A stretch of DNA of 64,000 nucleotides from CAZGRP01 sp964527995 (GCA_964527995.1 CAZGRP010000021.1:1-64000), one strand, 5' to 3'. Counted from the stretch's first letter, positions 1 through 9,162 are shown. Numbers and translations are program-made. The notes: generated by a model from the letters alone, not told the origin.

Positions 1-20
1 TCGCCAGCGATCACACGCAC
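1..20 (-). CDS. Possible 5' end of rsmD (16S rRNA m2G966 methyltransferase), cut by window edge
   Basis: Reading the minus strand from base 20, a GTG is followed by codons for Arg-Val-Ile-Ala-Gly and the first two bases of a GA- codon. Met-Arg-Val-Ile-Ala-Gly-Glu is the usual N-terminus of RsmD, the methyltransferase acting on G966 of 16S rRNA. The frame continues out of the window and only six residues are visible. The start lies 14 bases after the stop of the preceding PilN/PilO-like gene, in the same direction, so it would be the next gene of that run. No clear ribosome-binding site is visible. This is a guess from a very short match. Confidence 0.3.
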
Positions 21-34
21 GGCATGGCCCGGCG

Positions 35-1141
35 CTAGCGCGGCCGGAAGAGGTTGGCATTCAAGGCCAGATTCACTTCCTCATCGCTCAGCCCGCGGCG
101 GTCGGTAGAAACAAGGACCAGCTTGCCGAGGCGAAGATTGAGACCTGCCTGACCCAGAGCGCCGAGAAACGACGCCGCATTGGCTTTCTTGCCAGAAAAG
201 CGAAAGTCGATCGGGATTAGCTCAAAGCCGTCGTCGACCAGGCCCTGACGTGTCTCGACACTGCGCAGCCGCAGCCCGCTGGAACGAGCCAAACGTGCAA
301 CCGCCCGGCGCAGGCCGGCGATGTCGAGATACTGGACCGGCTTTTCAGGCGCCGCAAGCGACCCCAGCGCCACACTCCCCTGCAGGAGCACTTTCTGCAA
401 CGATTGGCCGTCGGCCGTAACCTGCTCCTGGGTGAGAATACGGGTCTGTTCAACCGGCAGAGAGTTGCTGATCATGTCGGGGAATGCGAGGGCCGCCGTC
501 CGGGTCGGGGCGACATACTCAATAAGAAACCGGCCGCCGGTGAACGACAGCAGCGTGAAATTGACATCCTCAGGGAGGACCTGCAACATACCCACCGCGG
601 CGGCGGTAATCTCTGCCGCCTCAGAAGCGTACGAAGGCACGCCCTGAGGGACCGCGGGTGGGGTAGAAGCCGCGGTCCGTGCCGGCTGCTCGGCCTGCGC
701 TTGCTGACCCGGCTGTTCGGTGACGGGCTTCGTCTCACCGGCCTGCCCTCCAGCCCGAGCTTCGACCTGCTGCGAAGGAGGCGTCTCGCCCGGCGTGGCC
801 ACCGTACCTTCCTTTTTCTGAAGTTTCCAGAAAAGGATCACCGCCAGGGCAACCACCAGAAAGCCGCCCACCAGAAAGCCCGTAGCCCGCGAGCCGCGTC
901 GCGGCCTTGTGTAGCTGGTGAGGTCGGGCGGCGGCGTGGTGACCTTTGGTGGCTCCTTTTCCGTAAATTGCGGTTTTTGCGGCTCTTTCTCGGGTGCAAA
1001 CTCTCTGGTGTCCAGACTGAAGGTCTCATCTGCGAAGCTGCTTCCCGACTCCTGCGGCTGTGTTGCAGACTCCTCTTGTGGGACCTCCGGTTGCTTTTTT
1101 TCTTCTTCCTCGTCTTCGCCAATCAGATTGATGTTAGGCAT
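35..1141 (-). CDS. PilN/PilO-like membrane protein, type IV pilus/T2SS-type inner-membrane platform (tentative)
   Basis: A 368-residue single-pass membrane protein. It begins Met-Pro-Asn-Ile-Asn-Leu-Ile, like many PilN proteins, then has a long acidic Glu/Pro/Gln-rich cytoplasmic part of about 85 residues. One transmembrane helix (about residues 89-108) precedes a Pro/Gln/Ala-rich linker and a C-terminal globular part of about 190 residues. That part recalls the alpha/beta fold of PilO/GspM by position only. The start at 1141 is preferred because GGAGGA lies 7 bases upstream and it overlaps the stop of the PilM-like gene by 8 bases, suggesting translational coupling. The gene order PilM then a single-pass protein supports a PilN/PilO role. 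Sequence similarity alone does not prove it. Confidence 0.5.
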   Translation of the reverse strand: MPNINLIGEDEEEEKKQPEVPQEESATQPQESGSSFADETFSLDTREFAPEKEPQKPQFTEKEPPKVTTPPPDLTSYTRPRRGSRATGFLVGGFLVVALAVILFWKLQKKEGTVATPGETPPSQQVEARAGGQAGETKPVTEQPGQQAQAEQPARTAASTPPAVPQGVPSYASEAAEITAAAVGMLQVLPEDVNFTLLSFTGGRFLIEYVAPTRTAALAFPDMISNSLPVEQTRILTQEQVTADGQSLQKVLLQGSVALGSLAAPEKPVQYLDIAGLRRAVARLARSSGLRLRSVETRQGLVDDGFELIPIDFRFSGKKANAASFLGALGQAGLNLRLGKLVLVSTDRRGLSDEEVNLALNANLFRPR

Positions 1142-2129
1142 GGGGTCCTCCAGAGTTGTTCTGCGATTCTCCTCGTAGCGCAGCCCCCACGGCAACCGTG
1201 AATGTCTCGGGTCGCAGGTGAGGGTCCGCCGCTGCCCTTTCGGCGTTCAACCGCACCTTCTTGAACGGATTGACGCGCTCGATCCGGACATCATGGAGGT
1301 TCCGCAATGACTCGACGACTTCTTCGTCCACACCTTCTCCGTAGAGAAAGACTCCGTCAAGCTCCTCGATTGCTTTGCCGAGCTTGTTGTCCAGAAGGAT
1401 GCGGCGTAGCTCTCGGGAAACCAGTTTGGCCAGCCGATCCGCATCGCTCTGCAGCAAGGTCTTCCCCTCATCTCCGGGATAGGGAACCTTCTGCGAAAGA
1501 AAATACTCGCCGTTGCGCAGCAATACCACCTGAAGTCCATGTTCCCCGACGTCGACGAGAGCTACATGTTCAGCTGTCAGGGACTCATAGTTCCGCTCCA
1601 GAGTCCGCTGCGCCGCAAAGATGTCTACGTCGACGATGTCGAGGTGGAGCTTCGTGTGCTGAAACACCTGGCGCAGGTAGGAGATGATGGACTTGCGCAC
1701 GGCGACAATCAGCACATGCGCCTGCGACTCGGCCTCCGTGGGCTCCAGGCGCTCCCAGGCGATGTTGTACTCGGACAGAGGAGACAAGAGGAACTGCTTG
1801 CTTTCCCACAAGACATGTTCATTCAGCTCCTCTCCCTGCAGATCCGCATCGATGGGAATCTTCTTCACCAGCACCATGCGGGAGTCGAGCGTCAGTGCGG
1901 CATGTTTGCCTTCGAAATGGGATGCCTGATACAGGCGGTTGATGTCTTCGGCAAACCTGCGGATTTGGTTCTTCTCCGAGAAAACATCGAAGTCGAACGG
2001 CTGACGCAAACGACCTTGCGCCAGGTTTGTGATTGCGAACTGGCCGTCCCCCGTCACACCCTCGGTCATCCGCAGGTGGTCGTGCGTCAGGCTGATGCCC
2101 ACGAAACCCTTGCGCTGTTGTTCTGTCAT
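1134..2129 (-). CDS. PilM-like actin-fold ATPase
   Basis: A 331-residue cytoplasmic protein with the layout of the PilM/FtsA-like actin-fold family. An N-terminal segment (Gly-Ile-Ser-Leu-Thr) corresponds to the phosphate-1 strand, and a central stretch 'HVALVDVGEHGLQVVLL' to the phosphate-2 strand, with a final 'TFTVAVGAAL' helix. In type IV pilus systems PilM binds the N-terminus of PilN on the cytoplasmic face. Here it lies directly before the PilN/PilO-like gene with an 8-base overlap. The start has GGAGAGGA immediately upstream. No pilus ATPase (PilB/PilT), PilC or PilQ lies in the window, so the pilus assignment rests on fold and pairing only. Confidence 0.6.
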   Translation of the reverse strand: MTEQQRKGFVGISLTHDHLRMTEGVTGDGQFAITNLAQGRLRQPFDFDVFSEKNQIRRFAEDINRLYQASHFEGKHAALTLDSRMVLVKKIPIDADLQGEELNEHVLWESKQFLLSPLSEYNIAWERLEPTEAESQAHVLIVAVRKSIISYLRQVFQHTKLHLDIVDVDIFAAQRTLERNYESLTAEHVALVDVGEHGLQVVLLRNGEYFLSQKVPYPGDEGKTLLQSDADRLAKLVSRELRRILLDNKLGKAIEELDGVFLYGEGVDEEVVESLRNLHDVRIERVNPFKKVRLNAERAAADPHLRPETFTVAVGAALRGESQNNSGGPHA

Positions 2130-2222
2130 ATCCTCTCCTGGAACAGCCCCCTTTCCTGTGCAAGAAAACCTCTGGCTGGCAGTGCCCAGACCGGATCGCC
2201 CGCAGCCGGCCGATCGACCCGG

Positions 2223-2702
2223 CTACGGCTCTTCACTCAGCGTGATCAACGGCGCGATCTTCTCCAGTACCTTGGGGCCGATGCCTCGGACTTTGCGCAG
2301 ATCTTGGAGACGGCGAAAACGGCCGTGTTGCTGGCGATAGACCACGATCCGGCGTGCCGTCACTTTGCCGATGCCAGGCAACCGTATGAGCGCTTCCTCA
2401 TTGGCCACATTGATGTCGATGGGGGCAGTCGGCGCCGTCTTGTTGACTTGGCCCGCGCCATTTTGCACTCGGTGGGTCTTTTGGCGTGACGCCGACCCCA
2501 ATTCGACACGACGAGCTGCGGCTCGATCTTCTTTGTCAAGCTGTTGGCTGATCGAATCGAAGGCAGCAACCGTGGCCGCGTCCACCTGCGGCAGCTCTGG
2601 CGGATTGAGATCGCGCTTGTAGATCGTCACCAGCGAACCGAGCACCAACCCGGCCACGAGAAAAGCAACGATGCCTCGCTCCTGACGCGTCAGACCCAAC
2701 AT
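2223..2702 (-). CDS. ComEA-like membrane-anchored helix-hairpin-helix DNA-binding protein
   Basis: 159 residues: an N-terminal transmembrane anchor (about residues 9-27), a charged linker, then a C-terminal tandem helix-hairpin-helix domain (about 96-152). The typical motifs are 'DINVANEEALIRLPGIG' and 'LRKVRGIGPKVLEKI'. ComEA proteins use this domain to bind incoming double-stranded DNA at the outer face of the inner membrane during natural transformation. The neighbouring PilM-like and PilN/PilO-like genes, read in the same direction, would fit a pilus-linked DNA-uptake role. ComEC is not in the window. The domain assignment is firm; the competence role is an inference. Confidence 0.75.
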   Translation of the reverse strand: MLGLTRQERGIVAFLVAGLVLGSLVTIYKRDLNPPELPQVDAATVAAFDSISQQLDKEDRAAARRVELGSASRQKTHRVQNGAGQVNKTAPTAPIDINVANEEALIRLPGIGKVTARRIVVYRQQHGRFRRLQDLRKVRGIGPKVLEKIAPLITLSEEP

Positions 2703-2762
2703 CGGCCCAACCCCCTCTTGCCAGATCCAGGCGATTTCTTGTCACGACGCCCGCTCGCGCGG

Positions 2763-3902
2763 CTACGAAAACGCCTCCTTGAATTTCTTGAAAAAGCTGC
2801 GATCCCTTTTGGGAGGGTGCAAGTGCTCCGATTTGGCCAGCTCTTCGAAAAGCTTGCGTTCCTTGGCGGTGAGTTTCGTCGGCGTCCATACCATCACCCG
2901 CACCAGCAAATCACCGGACCCATAGCCGTTCAGGTGAGGAATCCCCTTGCCGCGGAGCCGGTAGATTTTGCCCGACTGGGTGCCGGCCGGGATCTCCACT
3001 TTCACTTTGCCCGTCAGTGTCGGCACCTCCACTTCATCCCCGAGTGCCACCTGCACAAAGCTGAGGGGCAGGTCGTAGAGAAGGTCATCGCCGTGGCGCT
3101 CGAAATAGGGATGCTCCTCCTCTTCGATGAAGACGATCACATCGCCAGCCGGCCCGCCGTGAGGCCCGACATTGCCTTCCCCGCGGACAGTGATGTAGTT
3201 GCCCGTCGCCACGCCGGCGGGAATCTCAACGGTGATGGTGCTCTCGCCCTTCACACGGCCGGCGCCGTGGCACTTTCGGCACGGCGTGTCGACCACGGTC
3301 CCAAGCCCCTGGCAACGCGGGCAGGTGGTGATGTTGACAAACTGGCCGAACAGCGATCGCGAAACCTGCCGCACCTCTCCGGCGCCACGGCACTGGGGAC
3401 ACGTGATCGGCTGCGTCCCCGGCTCCGCACCGCTGCCCCCGCACTGGTCGCAGCGGACCCACTTGCGAAGTTTGATGCGCTTCTTGACTCCGGTGCCGAT
3501 CTCCTCGAGCGTAAGCTTGAGGCGGATTTGCAGGTCAGAGCCGCGCCGGTGGTGGCGGCCGCGTGGCTGACGGCGAAACCCAAAGAGGTCCCCAAAGCCG
3601 CCAAAGCCCTCGGACATGAAGGTTCGCAGAGCATCGCTCAGGTCGAAATCGAAGCCCGCAAAGGGATCGGCGCCGGCACGCGTACCTGCGTGCCCGAACC
3701 GGTCGTATCGCTGCCGCTTCTCGGGATCACGCAACACCTCGTAGGCCTCAGCCGCTTCTTTGAATTTCTCCTCGGCCTCCTTGTTCCCCGGATTGCGATC
3801 GGGGTGGTACTCCATCGCCTTCTTGCGGTAGGCCTTCTTGATCTCCTCGAGCGTAGCGTCACGCGACACCCCGAGTATTTCGTAGTAATCCCGCTTGGTC
3901 AT
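2763..3902 (-). CDS. dnaJ: Chaperone DnaJ (Hsp40)
   Basis: 379 residues with full DnaJ layout. The J domain (1-70) carries the His-Pro-Asp tripeptide at 33-35, which stimulates DnaK ATPase. A short Gly/Phe-rich linker contains 'DPFAGFDFDL'. The zinc-binding region has four CxxCxGxG repeats (CDQCGGSG, CPQCRGAG, CPRCQGLG, CRKCHGAG). The C-terminal substrate-binding domains end in a basic tail. Length matches the family. It is the third gene of hrcA-grpE-dnaJ, 38 bases after grpE, and dnaK is not in the window. It acts in the cytoplasm, delivering unfolded proteins to DnaK. Confidence 0.97.
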   Translation of the reverse strand: MTKRDYYEILGVSRDATLEEIKKAYRKKAMEYHPDRNPGNKEAEEKFKEAAEAYEVLRDPEKRQRYDRFGHAGTRAGADPFAGFDFDLSDALRTFMSEGFGGFGDLFGFRRQPRGRHHRRGSDLQIRLKLTLEEIGTGVKKRIKLRKWVRCDQCGGSGAEPGTQPITCPQCRGAGEVRQVSRSLFGQFVNITTCPRCQGLGTVVDTPCRKCHGAGRVKGESTITVEIPAGVATGNYITVRGEGNVGPHGGPAGDVIVFIEEEEHPYFERHGDDLLYDLPLSFVQVALGDEVEVPTLTGKVKVEIPAGTQSGKIYRLRGKGIPHLNGYGSGDLLVRVMVWTPTKLTAKERKLFEELAKSEHLHPPKRDRSFFKKFKEAFS

Positions 3903-3940
3903 TGCTTCCGATACGATCCCAAATACGCCCGGCGGTCTCC

Positions 3941-4516
3941 CTACCGGCTGACGATGACTTTCGATGGCCTCAAAACGCGATCGTGCAGGCGATACCCTTT
4001 CTGGTGCTCTTGAACCACTGTATCCGGCTCATGGTCGCTATCCATTTGCATGAGCGCCTCATGCAACTCCGGATCGAACGGCTTCCCCACGGCCTCGATC
4101 GGCTTGACGCCGAACGACTCGAGCACCTTCAGAAAGTTTTGATAGACGAGCTCGATCCCCTTGTAGAGAGCCTCAAAATTGTGGCTCTCTTTGGCCGCCT
4201 CGAGCGAGCGCTCGAGGTCATCCACCACGGGCAAGAGCCTCTTGATGAGCTCGGCGTTGGCGCTCTGGACCAGAAATCCGAACTCGCGTTCGCTGCGTTT
4301 ACGAAAATTGTCGAACTCTGCCAGCGTCCGCAGGTACCGGTCTTGCATTTCGGCCAGTTGTCTCTTCAAATCTTCGACTTCCGCAGCAAGCTTCCTCCTG
4401 CGAGCGCTTTTCTTGGGCTTCTCGGGAGAGGGGGTGGCCTTTTCCTCGGCCGTCGCTTCCTGTGTCGTCTCTTTGGGCGGCGTCTCCGTTACTTCAAGAT
4501 CTTCGCGATTTTCCAT
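3941..4516 (-). CDS. grpE: Nucleotide-exchange factor GrpE
   Basis: 191 residues from the ATG at 4516. A charged N-terminus with a Lys/Arg-rich patch (about 30-45) is followed by a long coiled coil and the C-terminal beta domain ('VKPIEAVGKPFDPELHEALMQ', shown here only to 20 residues' worth of motif as GKPFDPELHEALMQ), the part that opens the DnaK nucleotide cleft. The longer reading frame to 4582 would add 22 residues encoded by the terminator-like hairpin between hrcA and grpE, so I reject it. GGAGGA and AAGGGG lie upstream of 4516. Partner of DnaJ and DnaK in protein folding. Confidence 0.93.
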   Translation of the reverse strand: MENREDLEVTETPPKETTQEATAEEKATPSPEKPKKSARRRKLAAEVEDLKRQLAEMQDRYLRTLAEFDNFRKRSEREFGFLVQSANAELIKRLLPVVDDLERSLEAAKESHNFEALYKGIELVYQNFLKVLESFGVKPIEAVGKPFDPELHEALMQMDSDHEPDTVVQEHQKGYRLHDRVLRPSKVIVSR

Positions 4517-4559
4517 ACCCCTTTTGTCTCCTCCGACGAATATTGCAGATCCTTCATTT

Positions 4560-4597
4560 GACCCACAAAAAAAGCATCCCACTACGGGAGTGGGTGC
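4560..4597 (-). terminator. Terminator hairpin with alternative pairing arm between hrcA and grpE (possible attenuator)
   Basis: On the minus strand GCACCCACT (4597-4589) pairs with AGTGGGATGC (4583-4574) over a five-base loop, followed directly by seven T (4573-4567). This is the form of an intrinsic terminator, inside the hrcA-grpE gap. Immediately after the T-run is GTGGGTC (4566-4560), which can pair with the same first arm (ACCCAC) instead and would break the terminator. The sequence shows the three arms directly. That they switch, or tune grpE-dnaJ relative to hrcA, is inference. Confidence 0.6.
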
Positions 4598-4641
4598 CTT
4601 CCCCTATCGAAGTTGTGTGTCCCCCATCGGGACCGGCGCAG

Positions 4642-5715
4642 TCACACGAGTTGCGCCTCCAGTGTCTCCGAAAGCACACGGGCCATATACTCGACCAGTG
4701 CCACCACGTAGGCGTAATTCATGCGTGTCGGTCCGATCACTCCGAGCGTGCCGGTCACGTTGCCCATATGGTAGGTCGTAGTGATGATGCTGCAGTTGCG
4801 AATCAGCTCCTCGCGGTTCTCCTCGCCGATGGTGATGGAGATTCTGCCGGCGTCCTCCTGTTCGCTCTGATTGAAGACGTGCAGCAGGATATCTTTGTTC
4901 TCGATCAAAGAGAGCAGTCGCTGCAGATGTTCCTGGTCGGAAAACTCCGGCTGAGCCACGATTCGGGTGGTGCCGCCGAAGTGAAAGTCCTCCCTTTCGG
5001 CGAACTGGAACAGCCGATCCGCCGACGCCACGAACGTCTGAATCAGCACCTCATCCCCTGCAGACACATTTCGCAGTCGCTGGTCGATAGTGTGCTTGAT
5101 TTCTTTCAGGGTAAGGCCGTGCAGACGTTCGTTCAAGACCTGGACGGTCTGATGGAGAGACTTCTCGGAAAGCTCGCCCTCGATCTCCATCGTGATCGTT
5201 TTCACCAGCCCCGACCGGATGGAAATCACCACCAGAAGACGTCTCTCGGCGATGGGCACGATCTCCATGCGGTCGAAGATGCCCTGGTAGAAACGCGGCG
5301 ATAGCACCACCCCGAGCTGATTCGAGATCTGGCCGAGTACATGGGAGGCGGTCTCCAGGATCTGGTCGGCGTCCTCAGCCACCCGGCGCAACCGTTCGAG
5401 AATGGCGCGGCGGTCCTGGCGGGTCAGACGCTGCACTCCCATCAGGCTGTCCACGTAGACCCGGTAGCCGAGGTCCGTCGGCACCCGACCTGCAGAGGTA
5501 TGCGGCTGTGTGATCAAGCCGCGCTCCTCGAGATCCATCATCACATTGCGAATCGTCGCTGGGCTCAGATCCAACCCGCAATGCCTGGCCAGATATCGAG
5601 ACCCGACAGGGGCAGCATTGGTCACAAAGCTCTCGACAATCGAATGCAGAATCGTCCTCTCGCGCGGCGTCAGACTTTCAGCAGATGTCTCTACTGCTTT
5701 CATTGCATGGCTCAC
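4642..5715 (-). CDS. hrcA: Heat-shock transcriptional repressor HrcA
   Basis: 357 residues from the GTG at 5715. An N-terminal winged helix covers about residues 12-80, including 'SPATIRNVMMDLEERGLI', the recognition-helix region typical of HrcA. A GAF-like middle and a C-terminal domain follow. HrcA represses groE and dnaK operons through CIRCE operators. The GTG is chosen because GGAGGT lies 9 bases upstream; the ATG four codons later has no well-placed ribosome-binding site. It heads hrcA-grpE-dnaJ and starts just downstream of a good promoter that overlaps the end of ftsX. I see no CIRCE element here. Confidence 0.93.
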   Translation of the reverse strand: MSHAMKAVETSAESLTPRERTILHSIVESFVTNAAPVGSRYLARHCGLDLSPATIRNVMMDLEERGLITQPHTSAGRVPTDLGYRVYVDSLMGVQRLTRQDRRAILERLRRVAEDADQILETASHVLGQISNQLGVVLSPRFYQGIFDRMEIVPIAERRLLVVISIRSGLVKTITMEIEGELSEKSLHQTVQVLNERLHGLTLKEIKHTIDQRLRNVSAGDEVLIQTFVASADRLFQFAEREDFHFGGTTRIVAQPEFSDQEHLQRLLSLIENKDILLHVFNQSEQEDAGRISITIGEENREELIRNCSIITTTYHMGNVTGTLGVIGPTRMNYAYVVALVEYMARVLSETLEAQLV

Positions 5716-5749
5716 AGGGCAGCCACCTCCGGTCGAAAAATTGCTACCT

Positions 5750-5778
5750 AAAATAATAATTTTCCGAGTGGTTGTCAA
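5750..5778 (-). promoter_or_regulatory. Sigma-70-type promoter for hrcA-grpE-dnaJ
   Basis: On the minus strand TTGACA (5778-5773) is separated by 17 bases from TATTTT (5755-5750), about 35 bases before the hrcA GTG. The -35 box overlaps the ftsX stop codon, so the chaperone operon can be transcribed apart from ftsEX. No CIRCE repeat (TTAGCACTC-N9-GAGTGCTAA) overlaps or follows it. Confidence 0.65.
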
Positions 5779-6652
5779 GGAGAAAGTGGGTGCCGCAAAT
5801 AGCGCCGAACCGAGGTCCAACTGCCAATGAGTCCGAGCAATCCACCAGCCGCCGCGATCCCCCAAAACAGCCTTTCATCCACCAGCACGTACTCCGGCAG
5901 CCGCACTCGCAGCGCCTCCACGAACAGGTAGAGCAGTACTGCGGCGACTGCTCCACCCGCAATCCCCTCCAGGGTCCCTTGCAGCAGAAACGGCCGCCGG
6001 ATCAGGGCATTGGTAGCTCCCACCAGTTGCATGGTTTCGATCACCCGGCGCTTGGTAGCGATCACCAGACGAATGTTGTTCGACACCAGAAACACGGCGG
6101 CGGCACAGAGGAAGATACCCACGATGACATCGATCCAGAGCGCCAGGCGGACGTACCGCTCCACCGCGAGCAGAAAGTCGAGCCGAAAGACCACGTCCTG
6201 TGGCCGCAGTTCGCGGAAGGCCTGAAGTTCGTCGACCACCTTGCGAGCCTTCTCACTGGTTCGGTACTCTTTCTTCAGAACAATGCGAAAGGAGGCTGGC
6301 AGCGGGTTGGTCCCGAGCAGATCGATATACGCTTTCATCTGTTCGCCGAACAGATCACGGAAGGTCAGAAGGGCTTTCTCCTTCGAGATAAACTCCACCG
6401 ATGCCACACCATCGAGAGCCAGGATACGGCGCTCCAGCTCCTCGATCTGCTGATCATCGAAGGAGTCGTCGATGAACACCTCGAGCTCGAGCCTGGATTT
6501 GAGTTGCTGCACCAGAGCGTGGAGGTTCAGGGTGGCGATGGCGAAAAAGCCCAGCAGCGCTGAAGCCACGGCCACCGTGATCACCGAAAACAGCGTCGAC
6601 CAGCGGGCCCGACGCATGCCGTCGAGACCCTCTTTCAGTGTATAGGCCAGGC

Positions 6653-6656
<4 letters not shown>
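5775..6656 (-). CDS. ftsX: Cell-division ABC transporter-like permease FtsX
   Basis: 293 residues. A cytoplasmic N-terminus leads into TM1 (about 21-43). A periplasmic domain of about 120 residues follows ('LELEVFIDDSFDDQQIEELE' is its start), then three C-terminal membrane helices with the FtsX core ('VETMQLVGAT'-like 'ETMQLVGATNALI'). FtsX with FtsE forms the complex that activates periplasmic peptidoglycan hydrolases through EnvC-type coiled-coil proteins. It overlaps ftsE by 4 bases (ATGA). An EnvC-like gene is present at 57.95 kb in this window, so the complete pathway partner set is nearly visible. Confidence 0.93.
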
Positions 6657-7286
<630 letters not shown>

Positions 7287-7303
<17 letters not shown>

Positions 7304-8099
7304 CTTTTTTCAGCAAAAAGTGAACCCGATCGCTCTTCTCGCTCCCGGGCCGAAAAGTGAAGCCGTCGTAAACGCCGCACAACTTGAAGGCGGGCGGAAT
7401 CGCCTGTTTGAGCTCGTCGAGCCGGAAAATGCGTTGCCGGTGGGTCTCGAAATACCATTCCCCTCTGCGGTGGTCGTGCAACAGGAACTCGTTGATCTGC
7501 AAGCGCTGGTGCCGGACGTAGTAGGACCGTCGCATATAGGACCAGCTTTCATAGTCATCGTTCTCGCGGTAATGCTGAAAATTGTGGCGCGAGTTTCTCT
7601 CGGTGCACACGTCAAAGATGAACAATCCCCCAGGCCGCAGCGCAGCTTCAACCGAACGGAACACCCGTGAGACCGCCGCCAGATCGAGACAGTAGTTGAG
7701 GCTGTCATAACAGCAGACGACGACATCCACCGGGCTGCGAAGGGAGAAGTTTTCCATGTCGCCACACCAGAACCGCGTGGGTCTCCCGGCGGCGTCCGCC
7801 TTCTGGCGGGCAAGTCTTACCATCTCGAACGAGGCATCGAATCCGAGAACATCGAGCCCGTGTTCATGCAGGCGGAGGGCCATGCTGCCGGTCCCGCAGG
7901 CGATGTCGAGCACTCTCACCGCCTCGATCTCGCCGTGCTCGATCAACCGGCAAAGGTGGTTCGCCCAGTGCTCATAGTTGACGTGCCGCATCACATAGTC
8001 GTACAGCGGCGGCAGCTTGCTGTAGGGTGGGACAGGTTGTGCTTTATGCAGGAAGGTCAAAGGACGTCGCAATCGTTCAATGGGCGAGCACAGCCTCAT
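7287..8099 (-). CDS. Class I SAM-dependent methyltransferase, substrate unknown
   Basis: 270 residues from the ATG at 8099. Motif I of a Rossmann-like SAM-binding fold is clear (VLDIACGTGS, about 62-72). The acidic end of strand 2 is 'VLGFDASFEM', and motif IV is 'DVVVCCYDSLNYCL'. The family resembles small-molecule methyltransferases of the Methyltransf_25/11 type, and no substrate can be read from the sequence. The start overlaps the end of pdxA by 23 bases and the stop overlaps ftsE by 17, so it is embedded in one transcript. A longer frame to 8150 exists, deeper within pdxA, and is less likely. Confidence 0.75.
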
Positions 8100-9078
8100 T
8101 TTGTGCCAACCGGCAGGCAAGACCAATGGCTTCGACCATGCTGCTTTCATCGGCGATCCCCTTCCCGGCGATATCGAACGCCGTACCGTGATCCGGCGAT
8201 GTGCGTATGATCGGCAGGCCGGCGGTATAGTTCACCGAGCGGCCGGAGTGAAGCAGCTTGACCGGGATCAGGCCCTGGTCGTGATACATGGCAAGATAGG
8301 CGTCGTACTTCTTCCGGCCGTGGCGGGCAAAGAGAGCGTCGGCAGAATAGGGGCCCGACGCATCGATGCCGGCGGCACGAGCCTGGCCGACCGCCGGTGC
8401 AATCATATCGAGCTCTTCGCGGCCAAAAAGGCCACCTTCTCCGGCATGTGGGTTGAGGGCGCAGACCGCGATTCGGGGTTGCGGGATGCCAAACCGCCGC
8501 TTCAGATCCCGATGCACGACCGTGAGTTTCTCCACGATGAGGGCTTTGGAGAGCTGTTGTCCGACATCGGACAATGCACAGTGAGTGGTGACCAGGGCGA
8601 CACGAAAATCGCCGCTCACCATCATCATGGCAAAACGACGGCTGCCGGTGCGCTCGGCGATGAATTCCGTCATCCCCGGATACTCGTAACCGGCTCGATG
8701 AAGGGCTTCCTTGGACAACGGCGCCGTGACCAATGCCGAAACCCGGCCCGTGCGAGCGAAACGCACCCCTGCCTCCAAGGCCCCAGCGGCGATCCGGCCG
8801 GAGTCGCTCGAAGCCTCACCGCGTTCCCGATCGATCTGCGGCTCAAGAAGCCATACCGCCTCTTCGCCTGCGTCCAGCGCGTCGACATCGAGCACCCGCT
8901 GCCATGACACCTGCCACTTCAGCCGTTGAGCCCAGTGCTCGAACACGGCAGCCGGCCCGATCAGCAGAGGCGAAACCTGCCTCTGCACTTGCTCCCGCAT
9001 CAGTGCCTTGACGACCACTTCCGGCCCGATACCCCTGACGTCGCCGCAGGTGATGGCAATCACCACTTTGGAGGCCAT
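8077..9078 (-). CDS. pdxA: 4-hydroxythreonine-4-phosphate dehydrogenase PdxA
   Basis: 333 residues. The N-terminus 'ITCGDVRGIGPEVVVKAL' is the family signature (usually GDPAGIGPE; here Asp-Val-Arg). The metal-binding and C-terminal motif 'YHDQGLIPVKLL' and the 'NPHAGEGGLFG' motif are intact. It oxidises 4-phosphohydroxy-threonine in the DXP-dependent vitamin B6 pathway, using NAD and a divalent metal. Start at 9078: GAGGGA lies upstream, and the 39-residue upstream extension is promoter sequence. It is the first gene of pdxA-methyltransferase-ftsE-ftsX, an odd mix of cofactor synthesis and division. Confidence 0.93.
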   Translation of the reverse strand: MASKVVIAITCGDVRGIGPEVVVKALMREQVQRQVSPLLIGPAAVFEHWAQRLKWQVSWQRVLDVDALDAGEEAVWLLEPQIDRERGEASSDSGRIAAGALEAGVRFARTGRVSALVTAPLSKEALHRAGYEYPGMTEFIAERTGSRRFAMMMVSGDFRVALVTTHCALSDVGQQLSKALIVEKLTVVHRDLKRRFGIPQPRIAVCALNPHAGEGGLFGREELDMIAPAVGQARAAGIDASGPYSADALFARHGRKKYDAYLAMYHDQGLIPVKLLHSGRSVNYTAGLPIIRTSPDHGTAFDIAGKGIADESSMVEAIGLACRLAQNEAVLAH

Positions 9079-9133
9079 GGAGCGTCCCTCGAGACTCCGC
9101 TTCTTGGTTCCGAGACAGACAAAATTCGCCTGG

Positions 9134-9162
9134 AATATAACCGTTGTCCCTAGGAAAAGCAA
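9134..9162 (-). promoter_or_regulatory. Sigma-70-type promoter for pdxA-methyltransferase-ftsEX
   Basis: Minus strand: TTGCTT (9162-9157), a 17-base spacer, TATATT (9139-9134), leaving a leader of roughly 50 bases before the pdxA ATG. The same TTGCTT-N17-TATWTT form precedes the EnvC-like gene at 57.9 kb. Confidence 0.6.

Noticed and set aside
5700..5870. CIRCE operator upstream of hrcA
   Set aside because: No arm of TTAGCACTC/GAGTGCTAA can be found on reading both strands.
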